Positions 1 to 8,440 of a stretch of DNA of 64,000 bases are shown piece after piece; the first letter of the stretch is position 1, and each line of letters begins with the position of its first letter. Source of the DNA: Pseudooceanicola sp. (GTDB lineage Bacteria; Pseudomonadota; Alphaproteobacteria; Rhodobacterales; Rhodobacteraceae); contig NZ_JARGNH010000003.1 in the NCBI RefSeq assembly GCF_029213205.1, positions 124,001-188,000 on the forward strand, read 5' to 3'. The translations under genes were made by a program, and so were the position numbers. A model generated the notes under the pieces. The model worked only from the letters and a program-made list of their open reading frames with translations, did not search any database and was not told the DNA's origin.

Positions 1-777
1 CAATATCTGGAAAAGTTCGACACCTTCGAGCAGGCGCAGGTGATCAATTACCTGCTGCGCGACAAGGACAACCCATCCTCGGTGATGTCGATGTTTGACG
101 GCGCCCGCACCAATGCGCGGATGGTGCGCACCGCCCTGTCGTCCGAGGTCTGGGAGGCCACCAACGAGGCCTGGATGAACATCAAGCAGATCCTGGCGCG
201 ACCGGTTTCGGTCAAGAATCTGGCGCAGGTTCTGGCCTCGATCCGGCAGCATTCCAGTCAGGTGCGCGGCGCCCTGCACGGCACCATGCTGCGCAACGAG
301 ATTTTTGACTTTGCCCGCATTGGCACCTTTGTCGAACGGGCGGACAACACCGCGCGGATCCTTGACGTCAAATATTATGTGCTGTTGCCCTCGGCGGCCT
401 TCATCGGGTCGAGCATGGACAATGCGCAATGGGAAACCATCCTGCGCTCGGTCTCGGCCTTCCGGTCTTTCCGTTGGCTGAACGAGGCCGAGACCACGCC
501 GATGGCGATTGCGCAATTCCTGATCCTGGACCGGCGGATGCCACGGTCGCTGGCGTTCTGCTATTCCAAGATCAGCGGCAACCTGCGCTATCTGGCGCAG
601 AACCATGTTGGCGAACTGCCCTGTCTGGAAATGGCGCAAGAGGCCTATGCCCGCCTCGACAATTGCGAGATCGAGTCGATCTTTGACGAGGGGCTGCACG
701 AGTTTCTTGAGGCCAGTATCGGTGGCACCGCGCGGCTCGCCAGTCAGATCCAGCAGGATTTCCGATTCACCCGATAA
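1..777 (+). CDS. Alpha-E domain protein (DUF403), 5' end outside window
   Basis: The reading frame is open from base 1, so the N-terminus lies upstream; about 258 codons are present and the first visible ATG (40) is internal. The protein is helical and rich in Arg and Glu, with the family's R-x-E-R-x-D-x-x-A-R type stretch (FVERADNTARILD). Alpha-E proteins are known companions of a circularly permuted ATP-grasp enzyme, a transglutaminase-like protein and the Anbu peptidase. Two of those follow here, and the ATP-grasp gene is expected just upstream of base 1. The biochemical role is unknown; a peptide-forming or peptide-tagging pathway has been suggested for such clusters. Family assignment is good, function is open. 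Confidence 0.85.
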   Translation, partial: QYLEKFDTFEQAQVINYLLRDKDNPSSVMSMFDGARTNARMVRTALSSEVWEATNEAWMNIKQILARPVSVKNLAQVLASIRQHSSQVRGALHGTMLRNEIFDFARIGTFVERADNTARILDVKYYVLLPSAAFIGSSMDNAQWETILRSVSAFRSFRWLNEAETTPMAIAQFLILDRRMPRSLAFCYSKISGNLRYLAQNHVGELPCLEMAQEAYARLDNCEIESIFDEGLHEFLEASIGGTARLASQIQQDFRFTR

Positions 778-794
778 CAATGGGACAGGGTGCG

Positions 795-1595
795 ATGCGT
801 CTGAAAATCTCTCATAAAACGGTCTATTCCTATGACCGGCCGGTGCATTACGCGCTGCAACAGCTGCGTCTGACCCCGCGTGAATCGATTGGGCAAAAGG
901 TTCTGTCCTGGTCGCTCGAGGTGAGTGGTGCCAATCGCGAATTGTCGTTCGAGGACCAGTTCCGCAACCATGTCGATCTGCTGTCGATGCAGGAGTCGCA
1001 AAAGGTTGAAATCATCAGCCAGGGCGAGGTCGAGATCGAAGACCGCACCGGGGTGATCGGCAAGGGCCGCAGCATCACGCCGCTGTGGCTGTTTCAACAG
1101 AAAACCGATGCCACCGCGCCGGGCGCAACCATCCGGCGCTTGGTCCGCGACCTGGGCAAGACCGTCGAAGAGGATCAGCTGCAGGCGATGCACGACCTCT
1201 GCGCCGCGGTCGGCGAAGCGGTGGCCTATACCAAAGGCAGCACCGGCGTCGCCACCAGCGCCGAAGAGGCCCTTACCGCCGCACAGGGAGTGTGCCAGGA
1301 CCAGGCGCATGTGATGATCGCCGCCGCCCGGCTGATGGGGCGCCCGGCGCGCTATGTTTCGGGCTATCTGATGATGGACGGGGCCACCGACCAGGAGGCC
1401 AGCCATGCCTGGTGCGAGGTCTGGGTGGACGGGCTCGGCTGGGTCGGGTTTGACGTCGCCAACGAGGTCTGCCCGGATGATCGTTATGTCCGGGTCGCCA
1501 TCGGGCGCGATTATTCCGAGGCGGCGCCGGTGCATGGCCTGCGGCAAGGTGTGGCCGAAGAGGAGCTTTGCGTTTCCTTGCAAGTTCAGCAATAG
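795..1595 (+). CDS. Transglutaminase-like cysteine protease-fold protein
   Basis: This 266-residue protein has an N-terminal bacterial transglutaminase-like beta domain (about 1-85) followed by the catalytic core. The triad is visible: Cys167 in GVCQDQAH, His204 in ASHAW and Asp220 in WVGFD. I chose the ATG at 795, where the family N-terminus (MRLKISHKT) begins; an in-frame ATG at 780 would add five residues. It starts 17 bases after the alpha-E stop and precedes the Anbu gene, so the three are probably one transcript. Homologues belong to the papain/transglutaminase superfamily and may act as peptidases or amidases on the product of the missing ATP-grasp ligase. That substrate link is inference from the conserved cluster. 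Confidence 0.88.
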   Translation: MRLKISHKTVYSYDRPVHYALQQLRLTPRESIGQKVLSWSLEVSGANRELSFEDQFRNHVDLLSMQESQKVEIISQGEVEIEDRTGVIGKGRSITPLWLFQQKTDATAPGATIRRLVRDLGKTVEEDQLQAMHDLCAAVGEAVAYTKGSTGVATSAEEALTAAQGVCQDQAHVMIAAARLMGRPARYVSGYLMMDGATDQEASHAWCEVWVDGLGWVGFDVANEVCPDDRYVRVAIGRDYSEAAPVHGLRQGVAEEELCVSLQVQQ

Positions 1596-1634
1596 AGTGC
1601 TCTCGCAGACTCACGGGCCAGGAGAGCCAAAGCG

Positions 1635-2393
1635 ATGACCTATTGCGTCGGGATCCAATTGCAGGCCGGGATCGTGTTCATGGCCGATACCCGGACCAAT
1701 TCCGGCGTCGATAACGTGTCAATCTTTCGCAAGATGTTCACCTTTGCGACCCCCGGCGACCGCTCGATCACTCTGATGACCAGCGGCAATCTGGCGACCA
1801 CCCAGGCGGTGGTCAGCCTGCTGCAGGAACGCTCCAAGCGTCCCTCGGATCGGGCGCCGGATATTCTGCAATGTGAATCGATGTTCCAGGTCGCACAGCT
1901 GGTGGGCGCGACGCTGAAAGAGGTGATCGCTGCGCACAGCGATGCCGGCATGCGCGCTGACAGCGCCTTTGGCGCGACGCTGATCCTGGGCGGTCAGATC
2001 AAGGGCGGCGAACCCCGGCTCTATCTGATCTATCCTGAGGGCAATTTCATCGAGGCCAGCGAGGACACGCCGTTCTTTCAGGTTGGCGAGACCAAATATG
2101 GCCGCCCGATCATCCTGCGCGCCTATGATCCCGCGATGAGTTTTGAAGAGGCGATCAAGCTGTTGCTGGTGTCTTTTGACAGCACCATCAAGGCGAACCT
2201 GTCAGTGGCGTTGCCGCTGGATTGGCACGTCTATGCGCGTGACTCGCTCTGCACCGGTCGGATTGGCCGGATCGAGCGTGACGATCCCTATTTCGAACTG
2301 ATCTCGAACGGCTGGGGCGGGGCGCTGCGCGATGCCTTTGACGCATTGCCCGATTTCGAGATGCCCGATTCCCAAGTGTCGGCCGAATCCTGA
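1635..2393 (+). CDS. Anbu-type proteasome-fold peptidase
   Basis: The 252-residue product is a 20S-proteasome-fold N-terminal nucleophile hydrolase of the Anbu (ancestral beta subunit) group. The start MTYCVGI places Thr directly after the initiator Met; after Met removal the mature numbering gives Thr1, Asp17 (MADTR) and Lys32 (FRKM), the expected catalytic set. The length fits Anbu and exceeds HslV (about 175). No ATPase partner is encoded nearby, which is typical because Anbu assembles by itself. It closes an alpha-E, transglutaminase, Anbu operon; the 39-base gap carries a GGAGAG ribosome site. The substrate is unknown. Classification confidence is high from the N-terminus and the neighbours. 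Confidence 0.9.
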   Translation: MTYCVGIQLQAGIVFMADTRTNSGVDNVSIFRKMFTFATPGDRSITLMTSGNLATTQAVVSLLQERSKRPSDRAPDILQCESMFQVAQLVGATLKEVIAAHSDAGMRADSAFGATLILGGQIKGGEPRLYLIYPEGNFIEASEDTPFFQVGETKYGRPIILRAYDPAMSFEEAIKLLLVSFDSTIKANLSVALPLDWHVYARDSLCTGRIGRIERDDPYFELISNGWGGALRDAFDALPDFEMPDSQVSAES

Positions 2394-2815
2394 CCTTTTT
2401 GGCGGTGTTCTGACCCGTTTCAGAGCCATCCCGGCCCCCGAATGTTGACCTTAAGGAAGCACGACTCGCGGTGGTTTCACGCTTGGGTTGAGAGGTTTTT
2501 GGGCAGGTTGATTAGTCGAGCTGCCCAATTATCAGGCGCCGACCGAAACATCGCCCATTATTCAGGCAAGATCCCCGATTCTCCACCTCGGACAGCGCCC
2601 GCCCGATTTCCCAGCTGCAGCAAAGCGGTTTTGGTGAGTGTCGCGCCACATGGCGCACCGAAAAACTGCGACGGCACGCTGACTAGCCAGACACGCCCGC
2701 CGCCGCAGTGACGCAACAAGACGTCGCCCGGGGACTTAAGGGGGGATCGTGACGGCTGCAATCGTCACACACCCGTTTCCGCGAAGGCGATATTCATAAG
2801 GGATACTTTGTTATC
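2394..2815. other. Intergenic region upstream of urtA
   Basis: These 422 bases lie between the Anbu and urtA genes. Short open frames (for example 2442-2711) have no ribosome site or recognisable product. I looked for a sigma-54 type TGGCAC-N5-TTGC promoter, which would suit nitrogen control, and did not find one. The last 70 bases hold a perfect 6+6 inverted repeat (2749-2768), listed separately. The urtA ribosome site (AAGGGA) lies just before its ATG. Confidence 0.6.
2749..2768. promoter_or_regulatory. Inverted repeat GTGACG-N8-CGTCAC upstream of urtA
   Basis: Perfect 6-bp arms separated by 8 bases end 47 bases before the urtA start codon. The layout suits a dimeric regulator binding near the promoter or 5' UTR. 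No regulator is assigned, and a chance palindrome is possible. Confidence 0.3.
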
Positions 2816-4096
2816 ATGTCGCAATTTCTGAAAACCATGCTGGGCGCTGCCGCCGGGTCGCTGATGTTGAGCACCGCCGGTTTCGCCGCGGACACGATCA
2901 AGATTGGCGTTCTGCATTCGCTTTCCGGCACCATGGCGATCTCTGAAACCACGCTGAAAGACACCATGCTGATGCTCATCGATGAGCAGAACAAAAAGGG
3001 CGGTGTCCTGGGCAAGCAACTCGAAGCCGTGGTTGTCGACCCGGCCTCTGACTGGCCGCTCTTTGCTGAAAAAGCCCGCGAATTGCTGACCGTCTCGGAT
3101 GTCGATGTGATGTTCGGCTGCTGGACCTCGGTGTCGCGGAAATCGGTTTTGCCGGTGATCGAAGAGCTGAACGGCCTGCTGTTCTACCCGGTGCAATATG
3201 AGGGCGAAGAATCCTCGAAAAACGTATTCTACACCGGCGCCGCACCGAACCAGCAGGCAATCCCGGCCACCGATTACTATCTTGAAGAGCTGGGCGTCGA
3301 GAAATTTGCGCTGCTGGGCACCGACTATGTCTATCCCCGCACCACGAACAACATCCTGGAATCCTACCTGAAAACCAAAGGCATCCCGGCCGAAGACATT
3401 TTCGTCAACTACACGCCCTTCGGTCACTCGGATTGGTCGAAAATCGTCGCCGACGTCGTGGCGCTGGGCGCTGACGGCAAAAAGGTCGGTGTGATCTCGA
3501 CCATCAACGGCGACGCCAACATCGGTTTCTACAAAGAACTGGCGGCCGCCGGTATCTCGGCTGACGACATCCCCGTCGTGGCCTTCTCGGTCGGCGAAGA
3601 AGAGCTGTCGGGTCTCGACACCTCCAACCTCGTCGGTCACCTGGCCGCCTGGAACTACTTCCAATCTGCTGAATCCGACGCCAACGCCGCGTTCATCAAA
3701 CAGTGGAAAGCCTTTGCTGGCGAAGAACGCGTGACCAATGACCCGATGGAAGCGCATTTCATCGGCTTCAACATGTGGGTGAATGCCGTCGAAGCCGCTG
3801 GCACCACCGATGTCGACGCCGTGCGCGCCGCGATGTGGGGCCAGGAATATCCGAACCTGACCGGCGGCACTGCGGTGATGGGGACCAACCACCACCTGTC
3901 CAAGCCGGTTCTGATCGGTGAAATCCAGGCCGATGGTCAATTCGACATCATCTCGGCGACCGAGCCGGTTCCCGGCGACGCATGGACCGACTTCCTGCCG
4001 GAATCCGCGGTGCTGAAATCGGATTGGAACGACCTGGATTGCGGCATGTACAACACCGCCACCAGCAGCTGCGTTCAGCAGAAATCCAACTACTGA
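2816..4096 (+). CDS. urtA: Urea ABC transporter substrate-binding protein UrtA
   Basis: The 426-residue periplasmic protein belongs to the hydrophobic amino acid/urea (HAAT) binding family. Residues 1-25 form a signal peptide (charged start, hydrophobic core, AGFAA before DTIKIG). The mature start IKIGVLHSLSGTMAIS and the segments MFGCWTSVSRK and FYPVQYEGEE are characteristic of UrtA rather than branched-chain amino acid binding proteins. It captures urea for uptake as a nitrogen source. It heads urtABCDE, and a strong hairpin after the stop probably stabilises the urtA message, giving an excess of binding protein over membrane parts. UrtABCDE systems are usually induced by nitrogen limitation; no NtrC or sigma-54 site was recognised here. 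Confidence 0.95.
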   Translation: MSQFLKTMLGAAAGSLMLSTAGFAADTIKIGVLHSLSGTMAISETTLKDTMLMLIDEQNKKGGVLGKQLEAVVVDPASDWPLFAEKARELLTVSDVDVMFGCWTSVSRKSVLPVIEELNGLLFYPVQYEGEESSKNVFYTGAAPNQQAIPATDYYLEELGVEKFALLGTDYVYPRTTNNILESYLKTKGIPAEDIFVNYTPFGHSDWSKIVADVVALGADGKKVGVISTINGDANIGFYKELAAAGISADDIPVVAFSVGEEELSGLDTSNLVGHLAAWNYFQSAESDANAAFIKQWKAFAGEERVTNDPMEAHFIGFNMWVNAVEAAGTTDVDAVRAAMWGQEYPNLTGGTAVMGTNHHLSKPVLIGEIQADGQFDIISATEPVPGDAWTDFLPESAVLKSDWNDLDCGMYNTATSSCVQQKSNY

Positions 4097-4112
4097 TCGG
4101 ATCATTGATCCC

Positions 4113-4143
4113 GACCTGGCGGCGGGACTATCCCCGCCAGGTC
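4113..4143 (+). other. Intercistronic stem-loop between urtA and urtB
   Basis: The arms GACCTGGCG (4113-4121) and CGCCAGGTC (4135-4143) pair perfectly, with further pairing possible inside the loop. No T-tract follows, so it is not a classic terminator. Hairpins at this position in binding-protein operons usually protect the upstream message or cause partial termination, giving more binding protein than permease. Confidence 0.6.
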
Positions 4144-4192
4144 ACTGCCTCTGCCTTCGCAAATGCTCCCAACTTACCCGAGCAGGTCCAAA

Positions 4193-6178
4193 ATGAACCG
4201 CATCCTCCGCGCGGCCCTGATGCTGCTCGCCGTTTCGGCCATGCCGCTCGTGGCCCAGACGACGCCGACACCATCCCCGATCCAGGCCCCGATCCAGGCC
4301 CTGCTGCAAGAGCATCGCGAGACGATTGAAAAATCCTCACGCAGATCCATACAGCCCGCCATCGACGCGATCCGCGACAGCGGTTTGCCCGCCGCCAAGC
4401 TGGTGCTGGAAAAATGGGGCGCCCGTGACATGTGGCAACGCAAGTCCGACGGGTTGTTCTTTTATGTCGAAGAGGTGGCTGGATCTGATCTGACCCTGTT
4501 CGACTTTGCCGACAGCACCCAGATCGGCAACCTGCCCAAATCCGATTTCAAACAGATCAAACCGAATTCCGGCATCCAGGGGCTGATCGCCCTGAGCCTG
4601 GTCAAGTTTCAGCTGAGCGATCCCGATCCGGCCCGCCGTGGCGCGGCGTTGGACGCGCTGGCGCGGATCGGCGAGGCGGCGCAATTGCCGGCGCTGCGGG
4701 CCAGTATCGACAGCGAACCCGATCCCGCCCTGAAGTCCCGCAAACAGCGGCTGGAACGGCTGATGACCATCCGTTTTGGCGAAACCGACGCCGAGCGGAT
4801 CGCCGCCATCCGCCATTTCGCCGGTGACCTTGGGGTCGATGTGCGCGGCGCGCTGAACCCGATCACCGCCACCACCCGCCGGGCCGCGCCGGGCTCGGTT
4901 CCGCCGCAAGACATGAATGTCGCGCGGATCCTGCGCCCGGGCGGCGAGGCGCTGAGCCGGACCGAGGCCTATGACCTGCTGATCGCCGCCGGGTTGGCCC
5001 CGGCGCGGCTGACCATCGCCGATCAACGCGCCGCGCTGATCGCCAATATCAACGCTGGCTCATCCGGCGGCGTGGCGGTCAGCGCGCTTGACGACCCGGC
5101 GGCCCGCGACCGCGCCTATGCCGGTCTGGTTGTCGCCGGGCTGGCCCCCGCAGCGGCCACCGGCACCGAGATTGACGCCGCCCTCGCGGCACATGTGTTC
5201 TTTGATACCTTCGCTGAACCGGCCAGGCCTGTCACCGATGCCGCCCAAGAGACCCTGCGCTCGATCGAACTGAAGGTCGGAATCAATCAGAGCCTCGATC
5301 TGGCGCTCGACGCATTGTCGCTGGCCTCGATCTACTTCCTCGCCGCGATTGGCCTGGCGATCACCTTTGGGGTGATGGGGGTGATCAACATGGCGCATGG
5401 CGAATTCATCATGATGGGCGCCTATACCGGCTATGTCGTGCAGCAGGTGATCCCGGATTACACGCTGTCGCTGATCGTCGCGATTCCCTGCGCCTTTGCC
5501 GTAACGTTCGCCGCCGGGGTGGCGATGGAGCGGCTGGTGATCCGCTGGCTCTATGCACGGCCGCTGGAAACCCTGCTCGCCACCTTCGGCATCTCGATCG
5601 CGCTGCAGCAGCTGGCCAAGAACATCTTTGGCACCCAGGCCCGGCCGCTGACCTCACCCGCCTGGCTCGACGGGCAGATGGTGATCAATGACGTGGTCAG
5701 CATTTCCTATATCCGCATCGCGATCTTCGTGTTGGCGTTGATCTTCCTCGGCTTTTTCCTGTTCCTGATGAAGAAGACCCGCCTTGGCCTGGAAACCCGC
5801 GCCGTCACCCAGAATCCGAAAATGGCCGCCTCGATGGGGATCAACCCGGACCGGGTGAACATGCTGACCTTCGGCCTCGGCTCCGGCATCGCCGGCATCG
5901 CCGGGGTGGCGATCGGACTCTACGCCAAGGTGACGTCAGAGCTCGGCGCCGATTACATCGTGCAGAGCTTCATGACCGTGGTGGTCGGGGGTGTCGGCAA
6001 TATCTGGGGCACCCTGCTGGGCGCCACGATGATCGGTTTTCTGCAAAAGGGCATCGAATGGTTCAACCCCTCCAACACCCTGGCGGCACAGACCTACATG
6101 ATCGTTTTCATCATCATCTTCATCCAGTTCCGGCCACGCGGCATCATCGCGCTCAAGGGCCGGGCTGCGGGAGATTGA
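4193..6178 (+). CDS. urtB: Urea ABC transporter permease UrtB with long N-terminal extension
   Basis: This is one of two inner-membrane permease subunits for urea import. I place the start at ATG 4193 (MNRILRAALMLLAV), which gives a signal peptide; an upstream in-frame ATG at 4163 would bury it. The product has 661 residues. Residues from about 25 to 365 form an extracytoplasmic region of Ala/Arg-rich helical repeats typical of UrtB N-termini, here long. From about 366 the LivH-type permease starts (SLDLALDALSLASIYFLAAI) with the GVINMAHGEFIMMGAY segment and about eight membrane helices ending in RPRGI. It pairs with UrtC and is driven by UrtD/UrtE. The gap to urtC is unusually large and filled with repeats. 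Confidence 0.94.
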   Translation: MNRILRAALMLLAVSAMPLVAQTTPTPSPIQAPIQALLQEHRETIEKSSRRSIQPAIDAIRDSGLPAAKLVLEKWGARDMWQRKSDGLFFYVEEVAGSDLTLFDFADSTQIGNLPKSDFKQIKPNSGIQGLIALSLVKFQLSDPDPARRGAALDALARIGEAAQLPALRASIDSEPDPALKSRKQRLERLMTIRFGETDAERIAAIRHFAGDLGVDVRGALNPITATTRRAAPGSVPPQDMNVARILRPGGEALSRTEAYDLLIAAGLAPARLTIADQRAALIANINAGSSGGVAVSALDDPAARDRAYAGLVVAGLAPAAATGTEIDAALAAHVFFDTFAEPARPVTDAAQETLRSIELKVGINQSLDLALDALSLASIYFLAAIGLAITFGVMGVINMAHGEFIMMGAYTGYVVQQVIPDYTLSLIVAIPCAFAVTFAAGVAMERLVIRWLYARPLETLLATFGISIALQQLAKNIFGTQARPLTSPAWLDGQMVINDVVSISYIRIAIFVLALIFLGFFLFLMKKTRLGLETRAVTQNPKMAASMGINPDRVNMLTFGLGSGIAGIAGVAIGLYAKVTSELGADYIVQSFMTVVVGGVGNIWGTLLGATMIGFLQKGIEWFNPSNTLAAQTYMIVFIIIFIQFRPRGIIALKGRAAGD

Positions 6179-6227
6179 CCATGCTCAGAGCCGCCGCCAA
6201 CCGCGACCAGCCGCCACTCCGCCTGCT

Positions 6228-6292
6228 TCCTCTGGTCAAAAATATCCCGGGGGAGCGCCAAAGGCGCGGGGGCAGCGCCCCCCCTTGCGCCC
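6228..6292 (+). repeat. Dispersed intergenic repeat, family B, copy 1
   Basis: The stretch contains AAATATCCCGGGGGAG, then GCGCC-AAA-GGCGC, then GGGGGCAGCGCCCCC, so it folds into consecutive GC hairpins. A close relative lies at 60021-60085 and a shorter one, in reverse orientation, at 53094-53133. All sit directly outside coding sequence. Elements of this look recur between genes in Rhodobacteraceae; mobility or function is not known. Confidence 0.6.
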
Positions 6293-6303
6293 CCCCTCCA
6301 TCT

Positions 6304-6343
6304 GCCTCTCCCCACCGGGGAGGGGGTCGGGGTGAGGGGGCCA
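6304..6343 (+). repeat. REP-like GC palindrome, family A, copy 1
   Basis: CCTCTCCCC pairs imperfectly with GGGGAGGGGG, followed by the tail TCGGGGTGAGGGGGCC. The same unit recurs at 6405-6446. The motif resembles the widespread proteobacterial CCCTCACCCC...CTCTCCC...GGGAGAGGG repeats. Confidence 0.65.
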
Positions 6344-6404
6344 AAGCCGCGACCCCAGCGTCACACCACCCCCACCAAAGCGCCACATGCGCTCCCCATC
6401 CAAC

Positions 6405-6446
6405 TCCCTCTCCCCAGGGGGGAGAGGGTCGGGGTGAGGGGGCCAA
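6405..6446 (+). repeat. REP-like GC palindrome, family A, copy 2
   Basis: CCCTCTCCCC and GGGGAGAGGG form a near-perfect hairpin, followed by TCGGGGTGAGGGGGCCAA, which matches copy 1 at 6304-6343. The two copies are in direct orientation about 100 bp apart and end 25 bases before urtC. Transcription of the urt operon would produce two stable hairpins here. Confidence 0.7.
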
Positions 6447-6470
6447 CCGCTGCAATTGGAGCCATCCGAA

Positions 6471-7700
6471 ATGAGACAGAGCTTCATCTTCCGCAACCCG
6501 TCACTGCTGATCTTCCTCGCTTGCCTGGCCGGTTTCACCCTTGCCATAACTCTGCTCAGCCATGCCTATGGCAGCGCCTTCATCTCGACCTCCTTCGTCA
6601 AGACGCTGGGCAAGACCCTGTGCCTGTGCCTGGTGGCCATCGCGATGGATCTGGTCTGGGGCTATTGCGGCATCCTGTCCCTCGGCCATTTCGCCTTTTT
6701 CGGGCTCGGCGGCTATATGATCGGCATGTGGCTGATGTATGCGCGCACCGAGCTGATCATCGTGCAGAGTCTGGCCAATGCGCCGATCCCGGCGACCCCG
6801 CAAGAGCTGCGCGATGCCATCGGCACTCAGATCTTCGGGGTGGTCGGCAGCGCCGATTTCCCGGCGATCTGGATGTTTGCCCACAGTTTCTGGGCGCAGA
6901 TGGCGCTGGTGGTGCTGGTCCCGGGCCTGTTGGCGTTGGTCTTTGGCTGGCTGGCGTTCCGCAGCCGGGTCACTGGCGTCTATCTGTCGATCCTGACCCA
7001 GGCGATGACCCTGGCGCTGTCGCTCTACCTGTTCCAGAATGAATCCGGACTGCGTGGCAACAACGGGTTGTCCGGCCTGCAAAACCTGCCCGGGGTCACC
7101 GCGTCACAGGATTTCATCTCGATCTGGTTCCTCTGGGCCTCGGCGCTGGCGCTGGGCCTCGGCTATCTGCTCGCCGCCTGGGTGGTCTCGGGCAAGTTCG
7201 GCTCGGTGGTGCGTGGCATTCGCGACGACGAGGCGCGGGTGCGCTTCCTTGGTTATTCGGTCGAGGGCTACAAGCTGTTCATCTTCACGCTCACGGCCAT
7301 CATCGCAGCGATTGCCGGGGCGCTCTATTATCCGCAGGCCGGGATCATCAACCCGGGCGAGGTGGCACCGATCGCCTCGATCTATCTGGCGGTCTGGGTG
7401 GCAATCGGCGGGCGCGGTCGGCTCTATGGCGCGGTCATCGGCGCCGCCTTGGTCAGCCTGGTTTCGACCTGGTTCACCGGCGGGCTGGTGCCGTCGATCC
7501 GGCTCGGGTTTTATACCATCGACTGGGTCGATTGGTGGCTGGTGCTGCTCGGCCTCAGCTTTGTCCTGGTCACCCTGTTCGCACCCAAGGGCATCGGCGG
7601 GCTGGTCGATCTGATCGCCGGGCGACTGGTTCCGAACCGGCACGGCGCCGATTACGGGCCGGACACTGGATCGCTGCAGGAATCGGAGGGCCGCGAATGA
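6471..7700 (+). CDS. urtC: Urea ABC transporter permease UrtC
   Basis: This is the second permease subunit, LivM type, of 409 residues. I chose ATG 6471 (MRQSFIFRNP); an in-frame ATG at 6456 lies at the edge of the repeat block and adds only five residues. About ten membrane helices are visible. Conserved LivM/UrtC segments include AIAMDLVWGYCGILSLGHF and NNGLSGLQ, with the family's cytoplasmic coupling region VVRGIRDDEARVRFLGY. It forms the translocation channel with UrtB. Its last four bases (ATGA) overlap the urtD start, so the two are translationally coupled. Confidence 0.95.
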   Translation: MRQSFIFRNPSLLIFLACLAGFTLAITLLSHAYGSAFISTSFVKTLGKTLCLCLVAIAMDLVWGYCGILSLGHFAFFGLGGYMIGMWLMYARTELIIVQSLANAPIPATPQELRDAIGTQIFGVVGSADFPAIWMFAHSFWAQMALVVLVPGLLALVFGWLAFRSRVTGVYLSILTQAMTLALSLYLFQNESGLRGNNGLSGLQNLPGVTASQDFISIWFLWASALALGLGYLLAAWVVSGKFGSVVRGIRDDEARVRFLGYSVEGYKLFIFTLTAIIAAIAGALYYPQAGIINPGEVAPIASIYLAVWVAIGGRGRLYGAVIGAALVSLVSTWFTGGLVPSIRLGFYTIDWVDWWLVLLGLSFVLVTLFAPKGIGGLVDLIAGRLVPNRHGADYGPDTGSLQESEGRE

Positions 7701-8437
7701 GCAATCTCCTCGAAGTTTCGGGTGTCTCGGTCACCTTTGACGGCTTCCGCGCGATCAACAACCTCAGCTTTCAGATCGGCAGCGCCGAGATGCGGGCGAT
7801 CATCGGGCCGAACGGCGCCGGCAAGACCACCTTCATGGATATCGTCACCGGCAAGACCCGGCCTGACTCGGGCAAGGTGCTCTGGGGCGAAAAAACCCAG
7901 AACCTGCTGAAGATGTCCGAGGCGCGCATTGCCCAGGCCGGAATCGGCCGCAAGTTTCAGCGCCCGACGGTGTTCGAGGATCAGAGCGTGCGCGACAATC
8001 TGATGATGGCGTTGCAAAACCCACGCGCCCCGGTGCCGGTGCTGTTCTGGCGCCCGGCCCGCAAGGACAGCACGCGGGTCGAGGCGCTGGCCGAACAGAT
8101 CGGCCTTGCCGACGCGCTGGCCCGCAAGTCGGGCGAGCTCAGCCATGGCCAGAAACAATGGCTGGAAATCGGCATGTTGCTGGCCCAGGAGCCACGGCTT
8201 CTGTTGGTTGACGAACCGGCGGCGGGGATGACCCTGGCCGAACGCGAACACACCACCGATCTCCTCAAGGAAGCGGCCAAGAGCCGCGCCGTGGTGGTGG
8301 TTGAACATGACATGGAATTTGTCCGCCGCCTGGAGTGCAAGGTCACCGTCCTGCACGAAGGATCGGTCCTGGCCGAAGGCAGCCTCGATCATGTGACGGC
8401 CAACCAAGAGGTGATTGATGTCTATCTGGGGCGCTGA
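7697..8437 (+). CDS. urtD: Urea ABC transporter ATP-binding protein UrtD
   Basis: This 246-residue LivG-type ATPase starts at ATG 7697, overlapping the urtC stop as ATGA. The frame stays open upstream, but that part lies inside urtC and is not coding in this frame. Motifs in order are Walker A GPNGAGKTT, signature LSHGQKQWLE, Walker B LLLVDEPAAGM and the H-loop VVEHDMEF. The LSHGQ signature in place of LSGGQ is usual for UrtD. It powers urea import as a heterodimer with UrtE. Confidence 0.96.
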   Translation: MSNLLEVSGVSVTFDGFRAINNLSFQIGSAEMRAIIGPNGAGKTTFMDIVTGKTRPDSGKVLWGEKTQNLLKMSEARIAQAGIGRKFQRPTVFEDQSVRDNLMMALQNPRAPVPVLFWRPARKDSTRVEALAEQIGLADALARKSGELSHGQKQWLEIGMLLAQEPRLLLVDEPAAGMTLAEREHTTDLLKEAAKSRAVVVVEHDMEFVRRLECKVTVLHEGSVLAEGSLDHVTANQEVIDVYLGR

Positions 8438-8440
8438 ACC

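Noticed and set aside
2442-2711. Open frame of 89 codons between Anbu and urtA
   Set aside because: No ribosome site, no recognisable product, and codon use unlike the neighbours.
7532-7696. 55-codon upstream extension of urtD
   Set aside because: It lies in the end of urtC in another frame; UrtD begins at the coupled ATG 7697.
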